A DNA stretch of 64,000 nt from Bryum argenteum (lineage: Eukaryota > Streptophyta > Bryopsida > Bryales > Bryaceae). A program made the position numbers and the translations under genes. Location of the stretch: NCBI GenBank assembly GCA_037043015.1, contig CM073329.1:6588648-6652647 (forward strand), in the 5' to 3' direction. Shown in pieces: positions 33,188 through 46,600 of the stretch (the first letter of the stretch is position 1; every line of letters starts with the position of its first letter). Below the pieces are notes generated by a model. That model saw only the letters and a program-made list of their open reading frames with translations. It was not told where the DNA came from and did not search any database.

Positions 33188-36100
33188 CCCATGCAGACAA
33201 TGACGTTTGTGATCCTGACTGTCAAGTTCCGTCTGCTGTCACCAACTTCGTGATGTATCATGACCTGGTGCAAGTTAGGATACCGTTCTCTGGCTTCTTT
33301 GACAAAAGTAATCACTGCTAAATTCGTGTTCAAATTCAGCTCGCTAAAACTCAAGAGGTCTGGTGGTAAAAGACTGAGCATATTCAATTTCTTGGAGAGT
33401 AGCATCTGTCAGAATTGAGAAATTGGAAACCTCCAGACTGAGAGAGTCGCAGGCTCAAGAATCCACACCACAGTGACCACACGGAGCTACTTCTCACAAA
33501 CCCAGGCTTCTGTCCGGAATAAGTTCCAATCTTTACATCATTCGGTTGGTTGACTCGGCAACGTCAACTTACAGGTTACTAGTTTATGTTCAAAAGAAAT
33601 CCTACAGCACATTCAATTCATTCAAAATCAGAAGAATGTTAATAAGTAGAAAACATACATGACTTTAAATTCAGATGATAAATTGATAATCATATATGAT
33701 TATGGGTGTTGACAATTAGGACGTGCCCATGCCAATTTCCTAGCAGTAGCTCCCACTCCAATTGTATTGGCCACCCTGCTCCAAAGTAGTCTCAAAAATA
33801 ACTATTCACACTTCTTGCCTGCACCATTGAATCATCGTATTCTGAGACGGCTCTGTTGGAATTAAAAGACTCCTCCCACTGAACGAAAGCTTCTTCTGGG
33901 TTGTACACTAAGCTAGCCTGTGTGAGGAGTAGTATTAGAACCGCAATCCATCTTAAACCCTAAACCCCAACATGCATGGCACCTGGCTCCATACAGGTGG
34001 TACTTGCTGCAATTCCCGTCTTTAGCCAATACATATCGTATGTAGCGTAAGCCTGCGTGAGGAGCTTCTGAACAGGTCTAAGTACTGAAGCCCTCATGGT
34101 TTGATGCTGCTCAAGATTCAGTCCAATCCCATCACAATGGCTTGGATTGGGAGTCTGCTAAATCACCGGTTTCCTAGCTCATCACGCCTTGATCCACACA
34201 CCGAGTGAGTAAGAAGCAACCCTCAATGACAGCAGTGACCCGTAAGTGACGAATTAATACTCACAAGCAGTCATGGGAGCACATTTGCACGTCTAATTCA
34301 TTGCATTCTGAAGCGGCTTCAATGAAACAAACGACCCCTCTCTGTGAATGAGGGCCCCAACTTGTGGTTATGCAAATTGGGTTGTAGTCTGCGCCTGCAT
34401 GTGAGGAGTTGGGTGCTTCGTTACTGGTCGCATGGAGAACGGGCATCAACTCAGATTCACTTGAAATGGCATTGAATGACATCGATGGATCTGCAATGCC
34501 TTCTCAAACGCTAAACCCCAAGTGTGATTCTTTTATCAGGTAGGACTTCAATAGCAATGTAACAGGGAACTTACAGATGTAACTATCCTTGAGCTCTTCT
34601 GAGTGCGTACTTGATTTGGATCCAAAGTAGACTGTAATCATGTATACAATCATGGAGTCATATTTGCAATCATCACAGTGCCACTCTACAGGTTTCATGC
34701 GCTATGCTGTTTCGATGCCACTCAATATTCTCTTGTTTGCGATAGGGGAAGGCGTGATTCTTTTTCATATCAGGCTCCCCGTACTTTATTTCTTTTCATT
34801 GTCTTCAACCTTCATGTCAAGTTCCTTCTTCAGATCTTCAAGCTCCTGGTACACAACAATCTATACGTTCCAGTGATGTCCATAGCCGCATGCATTCCAC
34901 TCATATTCACAACCTTTCGCATTTCACTAGGACAAACTCATTCTGCATACGGCTATGGCTGCTCTGGCTTTGTCACGAGACTCGTCGATGCTAATCTCCG
35001 TCCACAGACGCATGTGGGTCCCTCAAATTGGAACTTGCTGCACCCTTTCTGGTTATGAATTCAGATTTACGCTCAAAATATGAAACATCTTCTCCTATTC
35101 TGAGGACGGTTACGTCTGTATTGATATCTTGAGGACCTTCGAGTTCAGGGTCATGCGAGTCTTGGAAACCATTGATATACGCGCACAACGGCTACCTGAA
35201 ATTGAGTTAGAGCACGTCGATTGAATCAAACTGAGTGAATATTGTTAGTATCATACTATTACGAAGGAATGGCACTAAATGCAGGTAGCGTATGCTTTCG
35301 AACTCGAGTAACTAAGGCAAACTCACCCCGGCATGGGATTTACCTGTAAGTGAAGCAGGAAATTTCACAAGGATAAACCGTCCAACTTACGCTCCAACCA
35401 AGAGCACCAGCCTCTCGCCAAGACACTCTGTCTCATCCGGAGGAGATTTGGCAATCTCGCCACCTCGCTGCAGGTTACACCACTCGGAACCAGTCCCGGT
35501 CCAACAGTGCTCACCCTCGGCTCGCCACCACCACCTCGGCGCCACCACCACGATAGCTGAAGTGCTGCATTCAATTGATCTACTGGCTGTGATTGAAGAA
35601 AAGAGAAGAGTCATAGGGGAACTATGGTATTGAGAAAAATCACGCCGAGGAGTAAGTGCATTCATGACGAGCTGTAGCAATCGGCATCGCTGATGTGTAC
35701 CAAGTGCACCGTCCATGTCATTCTACAAGTTTTATTACAAGCACCCCATCAAACTGATCGACGAGGTGTTACATCAAGCACGCACTCCCGATCAAAATTG
35801 AGCAAGGTTCTGCTCGATCAGCCTCAGTAGCGATGGATGCCGGGCTTTAGGTCCCACAAGGTGCTGCCGCGCACGCCGAACAATCTCTCCATCACGGCGC
35901 TTGTGATTCTGGGCACGAACATTTGGTTGGCCGTGAACAAGAACCCCGGGCTCTGCGAATTCAACGTGTTCAAGGTCATGGCCGTCTCGTTGCCCACATT
36001 GAGCGGAAGGTGCGACAGCGCACGCAGGAAGTCGCCCACCTCCAGAGTCGACGCACACAGCACGTTGTCCTCGCTCATGAACCCCGTGCACACGCTGCCC

Positions 36101-37091
36101 TTGAGCGAAAAGCTTCTCGGACGCGCGCGGGTGCGTGTGTTAAGGAATATCGCCGCCCACTGCCAAATTGAGCCTGGTATGGCACATGCTCATGGTCTTC
36201 AGGCCCGGGAAATTGTGCACGGACGCCACGTACCGTCAATGTTCGAATGAATGGGAAGAGTACACTTCACACGGTGGTGTTCGAGAGATTAAAGCTGTCT
36301 TCTCGAGCGCCTAATTAATCTCATCCGGAAATCGCTTGCGCTTGGGCAAACACCTTCGGTCCAAGAACACCTTGATGATGCGCTTCAGCTTGCAACTTAA
36401 TGTCATCGTGTCGTAAGAGCCAGTCAGGGAAGTTCAACCCTCTCTGATCCTCGCCACCTGCATGGGATGAAAAGATACGTAGCTGCCGCTTGAACAATGA
36501 GGCGAGCAACATAGCCACACCCACAACAATCCCCACTGCCAGCTTTGCTTGAGATCATTACTGCCACTACCGCCGGTCAACGAAGCTGATACAGTGTTGT
36601 CTGTGCTCAACCCTGGCGCTCGCGGCGCAAGTCCGCTGATACCTGGCTGGCGACGGACCATTAATTGCTGAATGAGCCCAAAGTTGACGAGGCTGCAATC
36701 ACAGACCCCCTCAATATCAACTAGAGGAGTTTGACAGATCCTAACAATCGAAGCTCTCACTAATATGGTTTGGCAATTCATTTCAATAGGAAGTCGCATC
36801 AGTAGATACTACCTTGTGTGTGTGTGGCGCTTGTGGTGAAGCTCCTCTTCCACAATCCATTGTACAGCTCACTCGTTGATGCGTGACAACACACCAATTT
36901 GATCAAGCAAGGGTGGCCCTGGCTGCGTAACCGCAGTCTGATTCTACCACGACATGGACACTGAAAAGGATACAACAAAATTCGAGTATAAACTCACATT
37001 CACAGCAATCAAAATTTGAATAATCTTCCCGCCTAGGCAGCTCCGCCCTCCCGCTCAATCTGGTGCCGGCGTCGCTGTCAAGGCGCCGCAT
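33188..37091 (-). pseudogene. Multi-exon gene remnant of unknown family in B1
   Basis: Several minus-strand open stretches end at consensus donors: AGC/GTAAGT at 35391, ATCT/GTAAGT at 34575, CTT/GTGAGT at 34265 and GGG/GTAAGT at 33188. Their products are protein-like, for example DSHDPELEGPQDINTDVTV (about 35150), SSTHSEELKDSYI (about 34600) and NLNTNLAVITFVKEARERYP (about 33330). Exon-like pieces at about 33790-33900 and 34300-34400 are related to each other, indicating internal exon duplication. Near 36450-36560 a single-pass membrane segment (AVGIVVGVAMLLASLFKR) is only readable after a frame change from the preceding Ser/Gly-rich stretch. Frames are broken in several places, so I call it a remnant; correct splicing might rescue part of it. 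No family is recognised. Confidence 0.4.
35824..36240 (-). pseudogene. Strongly coding-like block of unknown family in B1
   Basis: The frame 36093-35824 reads from MCTGFMSEDNVLCAST to WDLKPGIHRY-stop. Nearly every third codon base is G or C, unlike the surrounding AT-rich DNA, which is good evidence of real coding history. An upstream stretch at about 36240-36170, HNFPGLKTMSMCHTRLNLAV, has the same bias but a different frame and ends in a stop, so the two parts are separated by a frameshift or lost intron. I do not recognise the family. It may be the 3' part of the gene remnant at 33188-37091 or a second gene. Confidence 0.45.
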
Positions 37092-37139
37092 TCAAACCGC
37101 CGCCCCAGGCATACGTATTGATGCTTCTTCATGTATCTT

Positions 37140-39890
37140 ATTTATTGGTGTAAGGGGAATCTTGTTTCTTACAATGCCACCCCAATTGATTCATTCTACT
37201 TTAGTAAATACTATAATCAATTTGGTAGTCTAGGTATGTTAAAATGGCACTTGAGTTAATGTCATTTCATTCAGATTGTCCATGTACTATTTTATGCGTA
37301 TGTTTGATTAATGGGTACACTCAACTTAACTTTCCATAATTTCATGATTTGAGACAAGATTGCCGGGGTGCAAAAACCTTCTTGTCCTTTCAATCTTGAA
37401 CCACATACTTTTGTCTAGATTTATACATACTTACAAACCAAAAAATGGGTACCGATTAATACCCATAATCAAAATATTGTACACAATCACTTGACTTTCA
37501 CCACTTGAGTTAATTTGGAAAATCAAAATCTCAAGATTCTTTTTGTTTTTTTTTCTCTTGTATACCCCCATTGAATGTATGGAGTAATGCATTGACTGCC
37601 ATCTGCAAATGATTCATTCCTAAGATTCCGCCATCTTGCTTGAATGAGTTCCCGCCAGGTCGATATCGTAGCGTATGTTTATACATTGATATACATATAT
37701 GGATCTTGTGTACGGTATACCTCTTTATCTATTTTGCATGTACGACGGCTTCACTACTACTACAGGTACTTACTAATTATACAGCCACCAATACGGCGGC
37801 TACAAATTTTCATTGTTGTTTTTGAGTTTAATTACCCAATGATTGTATGACAACCGTCAAAGTGATGTATTCTCCACATCTTTGAAAATTTCCTACGATT
37901 GCGATACTATGTAAGGTGGGTCTCCTCACAATGTTTGACTTTCATCAGTCCGATTGATTTGGAAAATCATATCCCAAGATCTCAAAATTATTTTTGTTTT
38001 ATTTCTCTTGTATACATTGTGTATGGAGTAATAAATGCACCACGTCGTGAGTTGGTGTCTTTGGTGCATTCCACTTACTAATTTGCATACGATTCATTCC
38101 TAGTTAGATTGGAATACCATGTTGCAAGCATCTTCATTGATTGACTTCCACCAATTGAATTAAGAAATTTAGAAATCAACCTTCAAAATTTCAACACATG
38201 CAAATGAATATCCGCATTGCTCATGATTCTTGTAAGTACAAAGGATAAAAAATATTAATATGTGTGGGATACAATGTTTTGATTAATGTTTTTTTTCATT
38301 TGAAGACCAATAATCTCTTGGGTTTGACTTTTAAATATAGAATTCTCAACAACATCCTTGTATTTATACTTCTTTGGTCATCACGTATTTTGATTTAATC
38401 ACGGATAGATGTCAAAGTTTTCAAGTTCACACTATAGCTTTAAGAGAATGATTGACATTTTTGTGTTTGATATGCCTTAAGGAAAGTTTATGCATAATGT
38501 TTTTTATTAATGTCTTAAAAAGATGGAAAATATTACCCACTAGTTGAGTAATTGTTAGTTCACCCGTTACTTGATTGTTAATTCAACAATTTACAAGATA
38601 ATGCTTGAATGCACAAAAAACCTCAATTGAAGACTTAAACAATTCTTTACTATCATCATGGATGATAACAACCAATCTAATGCATAGAATCATCACACTA
38701 ATTATACTTAATAGTGTTGACCAAGTGTAAATGATAAAACCCCTTACTTCAATATCTCTTTAATTACCTAGTTTCTTTTGGTTAGGTCACGATGAATAAG
38801 GGTTGAATAAGAAACCAAATTGTTGGGTTATTGAACTAATGTCTCACATGTGTTCATGAAACAAATTAGACTTCTCATGTACCTCATACATTTGGGTGCT
38901 TGCAAGCAATAGGTTACAATTTTAGAGACTAAAATGTATCATGAGAGATTCTATTGTTCAAATGCAACAAAAGTTGTTGAGCTCACTCTTACATTCATGG
39001 ATTGGGATTTATAGATTGTCACATTGAATTCTACTAATATTCTTCTTCTTTTGTCACATTAAAGCACAAATAGATAAATATGTACAGTATGCAATTCACA
39101 CTTTGGTAGTTAACCTACCTTGGATACAAAGGACAGGTAAGGCCTTGATAGACAAGGGTATCAATACTAAATTGATTCAACTTCCAAAGTTCCCACATTG
39201 AATGTTTTTATACGGTAACAAGACGGAATCGAAGACTACAGTGTTAGTTTGGGACCAAGGGTAAACTTTTAAAATGAAATCATTTGAAACTGACTCTTAA
39301 AATGGCACCAAAGGCTCCTTGGAAATAAGTACAATCCCAAACCCAAAATCCAATTTATAAACCCTTAAGTAAACCCTTGAATGAATCAAATAAACACCTA
39401 AAGCCCCTTACTTAGTTTCATGATTACTGTTGGTACTAACACCATCCACGAGGCGGGATTATCAACATAATGAGCAGGTTGTTACAAATTGGGTTCTAAA
39501 CTTTTGGTCCAAAATAAAAACTCTGAATAGTTTAGTTGAACTAAAAATAATTAAACAATTATGGATGCTGGTACACATTCCATAAGAAATCCCTCACTCA
39601 CCATAAATAGTTAAACATTCATTTGAATACTATTAACTCTGTTAGTAAAGAATTGAATAACTTAATTGATTAATTGATCCTCAAAGAATCAGCACTCTGT
39701 CACCACTAAAAAGTAAGTTCCATAATTTGAACATATGTGAATCACCATTTCTACTTAATTGCTTTTCTGGAATGATGCATTGGATTCCTGACTGTTCAAA
39801 TGCCCATACTGATAAAAAGCCAACAAAGAAAAAGAAAACCCACAAATCCATTAATACTGTAGTGACCCATTTTAGTGTGAGACAAACAAT
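37140..39890. other. AT-rich tail of segment B1, no gene
   Basis: No gene is supported. AAAATGGCAC motifs near 37240 and 39299 resemble the subterminal motif of MITE family 1, but no paired terminus is visible. The same sequence recurs in B2 at 51630-54380. Confidence 0.45.
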
Positions 39891-39896
39891 TAGCTC

Positions 39897-39955
39897 AAAA
39901 AGCTCCCAAAAGCTCCCAAAAGCTCCTCCCAAAAGCTCCCAAAAGCTCCCAAAAA
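39897..39955 (+). repeat. 11-bp tandem repeat at the end of B1
   Basis: AAAAGCTCCC(A) is repeated five times with one CTCCTCCC variant, just before the unit 1/unit 2 junction. Confidence 0.85.
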
Positions 39956-40454
39956 CACATACTAACAGACTGTTAGGGTTCATCTTAAAATTTGTCATAT
40001 ACAGTTTGTATGATACCTCTTATTAGGCTTTGTCAATAAGGTTTTGTAGCCATAGTACATATCTATTTTGCTGTCCCGGTACTGTAGTAGGAGTAAACAA
40101 ACCTCGTCCCATGAAGGTAAAGCGATCTGTTTTATGGTACCGTAAGTTACTGTGAGGAGGAAGTGAAGGAACATTCAGGCACTGCAACTTTGATATTTTT
40201 TATTTAAAGTGGCATGCTGCCAGGATCTGTTAATTTCATTTATTATGAGAGCCTCTATTTTAGACGGAATAGGAGAGGAGAGGGTTTCATCATGCAGGTT
40301 ATGTTTGTCTTGAATGTTCACCTTTGGAAGGACTTGAAAGGCTTGAAATTGCCTGGAATGGTTCTGGAGTTGATCATCATGCCAATTTTGGAAAGAATCT
40401 TGCAACATGTTATCCCTTTTGTTTAACAATTTCAAAGCAATAGAACCGATTATT

Positions 40455-41395
40455 GTACAGTGGGATACACTTTGCTTACGAATTCCTCCTGAGTGGGAGT
40501 ATTTGTGAAAAGTTTGAAAATTGATTGTGAGCTCAAGAATGATGAGAACTGAAATTCGTAAAGTGGGTTGGAATCACATGAGTATACTACAATACTATGA
40601 TAAAATATCAATTCTTCTTTGTAATGCAATTTATCATATTACGATAACTTTATACACCATCCACCATTGACTGCTTCTACTTTTTGTTTTTTGTTTGATA
40701 TACATTTCAATTGCAAGTTTAAAATTAGCTTTGGAAGTTGTTCTTAAGGTACTTAGGCACATACTTAAATATCAAAAAGAATATCCTCTCTTGACTTTTT
40801 TTGGTGATGAAGTGGTTTCTTATGAGTCTCTAATAAAAACTCAAAATGGAAACTGAATCTTCCTTTGAACTTGGCAAGAGTAATATAAGAATGTAAGCTA
40901 GGCATGAGAGTTATTACTCTAATAGCCTCTAACCATCCTCCAAGGATATTTGTTGGTCTTTCAAAAACATATGTAACTGTGTAAAAGGCTTTCACATGTT
41001 TTGGGTAAAGTTTACTGGTTAGTAGGACTTACTAAGAAATTTCTCCAAGTGAATATCAAATAAGAGGTATATCAATGATACCACAAATATGTGCGTAAGT
41101 ACCTCAAGAACATCTTCTGAAGCTAATTTCAAACTTGCAATTAAATTGTATATTTTAATAAAACAAAAAGTAGTAGTCTATGGTAGATGATGTATGAAGT
41201 AATTGTAATATGGTAAATGACATTACAAGTACAAATTGATATTTTATCATAATATTTTAGTAAACTCTGATGTGATTTCAACCCACTTTACGGATTTCAA
41301 TTCCAATCTTTTTTGAGCTCACAATGAATTGTGAAACTATTCACAAATACTCCCACTGGAGAGGAATTCGTAAGCAAACTGTACCCCACTGTACA
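40455..41395. mobile_element. Foldback element, copy in A2
   Basis: This is the same element as at 25971-26907, carried along in the tandem unit. Differences are confined to homopolymer lengths and a few substitutions. Confidence 0.6.
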
Positions 41396-42989
41396 TGTAC
41401 AGTGGGGGGTTACACTTTGCTGACAAATTCTGGCCCTCAGCTCCTCAATTACAGGGCCAGAATTACAGCTAGAACATTATGGCATAAATTCTTGTGACAG
41501 TTTCATTAGTTTTTGCCTTTTGAAACATGTGGCATGTTTTACTATTCCAATCCCTTAGTTTGAATCAAGAGATTTTCTTTTTTGAATATCTTTTGCACAA
41601 GTGGGATCTTGGGATGATTTGCAACAACTTCTTAGTTGAAGGTTTTTTGATTCGATCATTTTGAATATTAGATTTGCAATGATGTTTTTATAATGAAAAC
41701 GTGAAAAATGAATGATCATTGAGGAGCTATATCTCCTTCATACATAGTTGAATTCAACTTTCTATTTTGGGATGGATTCCAGATAGAGTTGGGTTTAGTG
41801 GTAAAAACCTTGCTCTATTCAAAGGTATTTTGAAGATAAGGCATAGCTTTGAGTGCGGAAGGTCTGGTTTTGGACTATTTTTCCTTGTGAGATTTTTGAT
41901 TAGGCATAGCTTTGAGCGCGGTCTAGTTTTGGACTACTTTTCCTTGTGATATTTTTGGCAATATTCACGGCTGCAAGGTTATTCTCTAAGCCAAGCCACT
42001 TACAAGGAATAACAAATCACGTAAAAGCTAATTTGGTATTTTATGAATATTTTTGTATATGGAAGTTTTCAAGATGAAATCCAACAACATTTTAGGTCGG
42101 ATATTTATTATTTGAATAATGTAAGTATTGGATTTGCAATGATGTTTCTATATTCAACTTTTTGAAAAAAAAAAAACATGGTTTTTGAGAAGTTTGATCT
42201 CAATTTGTTTTGTTGGGTTGGACTATAATATGAGTCTTATTCTTGTGGTAGAAACCTTAAACTCATCCAAGGTGTGAAGAAGACATGGCATGCATTTGAG
42301 TGAAAATGGTCTACTTTTGAACGTTTTTACCTTTGTAAATTTTTGAGGCAGTTTTTGCCATTGCAAGGCTATTATTTGAGCCAAGGAAGTTTCTAAGAAA
42401 TTTCTTTTAGGCAAAGATTTTTACTGAGATGAAGATGGACATCTTTGTAGTTGGCGATCTTTTTGTTGTGGTAAGTCTATTGGTAGCAATTTCACTCCAA
42501 AGTGAAATGCTAAATTTTGTGCTATTTTTTGAGTGCCAATATGTAAAGTTCTCACAATCTATAAAGCCTCATGACTCAAAATTTGACCCACATGATGTAC
42601 AATACGGTTATTACAAGATTTTACAATTGACGCCCGAAAACTTACCTCTTTCCAATTATGACACTTTTTTTGAGAATGTCACTTTCGTTACAAAAGAGTC
42701 AAACCATCCAAGGGTTAAGTGTCAAACCAAGAGATCCACAAGTGCAACACCATACTTTGCAAACAGAGTAATCCTACATCTCATGACTTCTTGTCTACGA
42801 AAGCAACTATCTACTCTTTTATGATCATCCGGTTTAGGTCCTCTCCCATACATTATCATCTGCCTACAACCCTCTTAAAACGCTAGTGTATCAACGCAAA
42901 ATGCTCTACAGAGGGCACCAATATCACATGCTATGATGACACTAGGCTAAAAGTAAAGATGTAAATAAAATATACTATTGCAGAACAAT

Positions 42990-43304
42990 ATGGAAAACCA
43001 ACCATGTAAGGACTGCGACAAAGTCAACAAAGTAAGGAGAGGTAGTAGACACAAGGGAAGTCATAAGAAATACTCGGTATATTTACACCTTCAGGAAGTC
43101 AGTCCACACCCTGTGCACAATGGCAACATGGCTATCACAAAACATAATCAAAATGTCATGATCGATGAACCATCATCTGTACGTTTACTTCCTGCTGCAT
43201 TGGCCCCAGTGCAAAAATTGTTACAATCAAGACGAACGAGGAGCAAGGGGCCAACTGAAGCAGATGGTTGGGTTACTGTTCCACATAGAATCTTGCGTTC
43301 TTAA
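42990..43304 (+). CDS. 104-codon hypothetical frame in A2
   Basis: Copy of the frame at 28499-28813, with an identical predicted product. No family is recognised. Confidence 0.25.
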   Translation: MENQPCKDCDKVNKVRRGSRHKGSHKKYSVYLHLQEVSPHPVHNGNMAITKHNQNVMIDEPSSVRLLPAALAPVQKLLQSRRTRSKGPTEADGWVTVPHRILRS

Positions 43305-43473
43305 CTCGTGCCAGCAACGTTTTTAAAAATCGGATTGAACTCACTCGTGCAGCAGCAGAAATTAAAATGGCGGCCGGCACTCGAACATTGGTAGAAAGAA
43401 CCTCCATCCCTCAAACTCGTTCTTGAGGAATGACATAAACTTTTGTTGTTGTGGGAAGAAGTCGAACATATAA

Positions 43474-43671
43474 TTAGAACGTAGCAGGAGCAGCACCACC
43501 GTTGTGGTCAAAAGGATGCTTGACCTGTAATGGAGCTGGCTGCTGTCTTTGTTGTTGTGAAGCCACATCCACATCTCTCATCATGTCGAAGCGGCCATTG
43601 CTTTGAGTCGCTTGGTATGCAAGCAGATTCGTGTAGTAGCCTACCCTCCCTGGTGACCCGTTCGGTCCAAC
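43474..43671 (-). pseudogene. Orphan terminal exon of the BED/LFY-like gene in A2
   Basis: Second duplicated copy of exon 5 (VGPNGSPGRV to PATF-stop), followed upstream by segment B2 rather than by exons 1-4. Confidence 0.8.
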
Positions 43672-46600
43672 CTGCAGAAGCCATAATTACCTGAACTTAG
43701 TACTCCTGATTACCACTGTAAGGTAGAGGTACCTAAAATGGTGGCAAATCGCCTTTTACCTACAATTGGAATTGTTGAATCTATACATATTCTTGTAGGG
43801 AGGTGCATTGCAAGGGAACTCCAGTGCAACAAAGCACATATGATAGGGAAAATGTGTGTAGAAGTTATGAAGAGCCAATTGAAAGTCTCATTGCAATGTA
43901 CAGCAATCCGGAGCTGATTTTTAAGGTTTAAATTGTGCTTCCCCTTCCAGAGATCTCTGGCAATCGGAAGAGGTGGTCGATGTGAAGGTGACCTTCGAAT
44001 AATGAGTCAACTGCCACAGGCGAAACCTGCTGAAATCCTTGAGCTGCTGTCCAACAGTACTCGATTTGTGTATAATTATTTTCTAACTCAGTCTCTCGTG
44101 ATGGAATAATTATGCTATCGACACGAAATAATAATCCCCGCAACCATTTTATTTTTGGAAGATTTGGAGATTTCGGACGCTTTCAATGAGAAATGTGCAT
44201 TTTTGAGAAGATGGGTTGTGTCCTGAAATGTCCCAGTTTTCCAAAAAAGTTTTGCAGAGAGTGGACTTGTGACAGGGTCGGCGTTCGTGTCAAAAACCGC
44301 AACAATTGCTTGCGGAATGGTGGTGGTGGTGCATCGAGAGCAAAGTTAAATCTAGGAAATTTAGAAGAAAGTTGTGCCGCAAAATGAGGGATCCACCAAG
44401 TCGAAGAGTGCATGTGGTCACGGTGAACATGGGTGGGCAGTGGATGAGGGGTGCATGTCCGAGTTTTGAGACGTTGGACAAAAACGCACACCTACGTAGT
44501 ACGTAGGGCGTTCGGTGACCTACCCGCGCGCCAGTTTGCTGCGCGACAGTGCCAATGCCAGGTATTTCTGCCAATTCTCAGTTGATCTGATCGATGGGCA
44601 TGCAGCCCATGCAGCCAATAATTATTTAGAACACCCGTTTTAGCACATTGCAGTCCTGACAGTTCACATTCGATGAGCATTGACTTGGGTACCTAAACAT
44701 ACTGATTGGTCAAGTTTCCAAAACTAAACTCTCAGATTTGGGATAATTACAAGGTCCTCTTGACTTTCATGACTTGTGGAGTATTCACGTTATGAATCAT
44801 ATGACCAATTATAGTGTCTGATGATTTCAATGAATCATAGAAGCAGAAATGACCATTATGAATATTTCTCTTAAGTCTAATATTAGTAGAAACCTTGGGC
44901 AAATATGTTAGTATTCATTATGGAATCAAAAGCCACACTAATAATTGACTCAAATTGTACGCTTTCCCTAATTTCAGACGTTACAAACTATGTAAGTAAA
45001 AATGAACGGTCCGCTCTATGAAAGTAACCAATCGTACTAGTCTGTTTCTACGATAAATTCGATTGTTTACGATCACTAATTTCAGATTTCAGATCGATTG
45101 TCTTCTGTTTTGAGCTATTACGAGGATAATTTCAGACTCAGTTTATGGGCATGCAGCCCATGCTAGCTTATTTGCAAAACAATTCACATGCATGCGACGA
45201 GCAGCCAGTTCGGTACTGATTAGTCAAGTTTTAAATAAAGAAAACTCTAAACCAGTTTCGGATAATTTCAGCTAAGTTCTCTTCACATTTATGATTTGTA
45301 GGATAATTATTGAGCTGATTGTGGGCATGCAGGCGACAACGCCCAAACTCGACAAGTTAGACTCTTTCTATTACCTGATAAGGTAGCGACACCCATTCCC
45401 GTGGCTTTAAGCTAATTATCATACTTCTGAATGAGGAGTATGAGAAATTATTATACCAGGGGAAAGGCAATTAGATTTTAATCTGAAATGTATCGAAAAA
45501 GTCATGTTATTGGAAAATTTGTGTTCGTTCTTGATAATCAAAGTCAAAAATTGATTTGCACATTTTGACTGTGTCTAAATGGCCTTGATTCCGTGACTTG
45601 GAGAAGCAAATTCTACCACTATACCTTTACTGCATTTAGTAATATTTGTTCTCAACAAATGATCAAAGTCACTCAGATTGAGGTGCCCTGTATGCTGACG
45701 CAAATGGGTACAGTAACGGGAATGGGTGTCGCTACCTTAGCCTTATAAATGAAAGCCAAAGTTCAGCACGCGTACCTTAGTTACATGATCTGACCGTCAA
45801 ACTTCCGATCGAGAATGATCCCCACATCCCAAGTTCATCGATCCTTGTCTGGACAAGATGTAATTGCAATTCTGCTCAAACAGACCTGTTAGTAGCGTTA
45901 GTACATTAGTTGTACAGTACATTCAAGCGTGAATGTGTTGCCACTTGACAATGAAACTGAATCGATCACTTCAAACACACCGACGTGTGGGAACGATGAT
46001 TGTTATACAGCCTCACTCACTCGTGTAGTTGTATCATTACTAACCACAAAACAGATCATACACCGGGATCTATTGGACCCACTGCACGCTATACATGTGC
46101 AATTATATTTATGCTTCTACAAATACATTGTGATATGGTGTCACTGCAGAGCTTGACTTCAGGTGACTGTATGTCAAAGTTACAGATTCTTCTTCCAATC
46201 TCCAATTTCTGCTTGTTCAGGACGAGAAGACGATTTGTACTTGGCAAAGGGGGTTCTAGGACTCACCTCGCACGCACGATGATCTCAGAAAGTTGGAAAC
46301 CCGGCGTAATAGATAGATGTTTCAGGAACGAGAGACTCACCGATCTGAACTCGTCTTGAGTTATTAGTACTACTTTGTTTGATCCGTCGACAGTCATCCT
46401 TCTGCAGCTTCTTTCTAGAATACAATTGCATGCATCAAAAGCTAGCCTCTGAACACTTGAATGTGCGCAGGCTGTAGATCCCTGCTTTCCGTGTCAAGAT
46501 TAACAGCTAGCTAGCTTCCGAGTTCGGCTGATCGGGCCGTGTACCCGCTGCTCGATCGCAAGCGTTAGCAGCCCGTGTTTCTGAACTTGCCACTGATAGC

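Larger units (their letters stand above)
25514..39997 (+). repeat. Tandem array unit 1 (A1+B1, 14,484 bp)
   Basis: The sequence starting TATACAGTTTGTATGATACC at 25514 recurs at 39998 and 54487 with near identity. A1 (25514 to about 29380) contains the foldback element, a dispersed repeat, a 104-codon frame and an orphan terminal exon. B1 (about 29380-39997) contains gene pieces on the minus strand and a long AT-rich tail. The left border is in the F-box gene's 3' flank. A1 differs from A2 and A3 at several sites that A2 and A3 share. Confidence 0.95.

Noticed and set aside
33950..33970. Telomere-like CCCTAAACCCC text
   Set aside because: Only about two degenerate units are present, with no array. 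Both B segments carry it as part of the duplication.
39727..40026. Lys/Ser-rich frame containing repeated KLPKAPPKSSQ in B
   Set aside because: The repeat comes from the 11-bp DNA minisatellite, and there is no supporting splice structure or homology.
42429..42824. 131-codon plus-strand frame in A2 and A3 as a real gene
   Set aside because: It overlaps an inverted copy of the dispersed repeat, is frameshifted in A1, and has no bias or motif. It looks like a chance frame.
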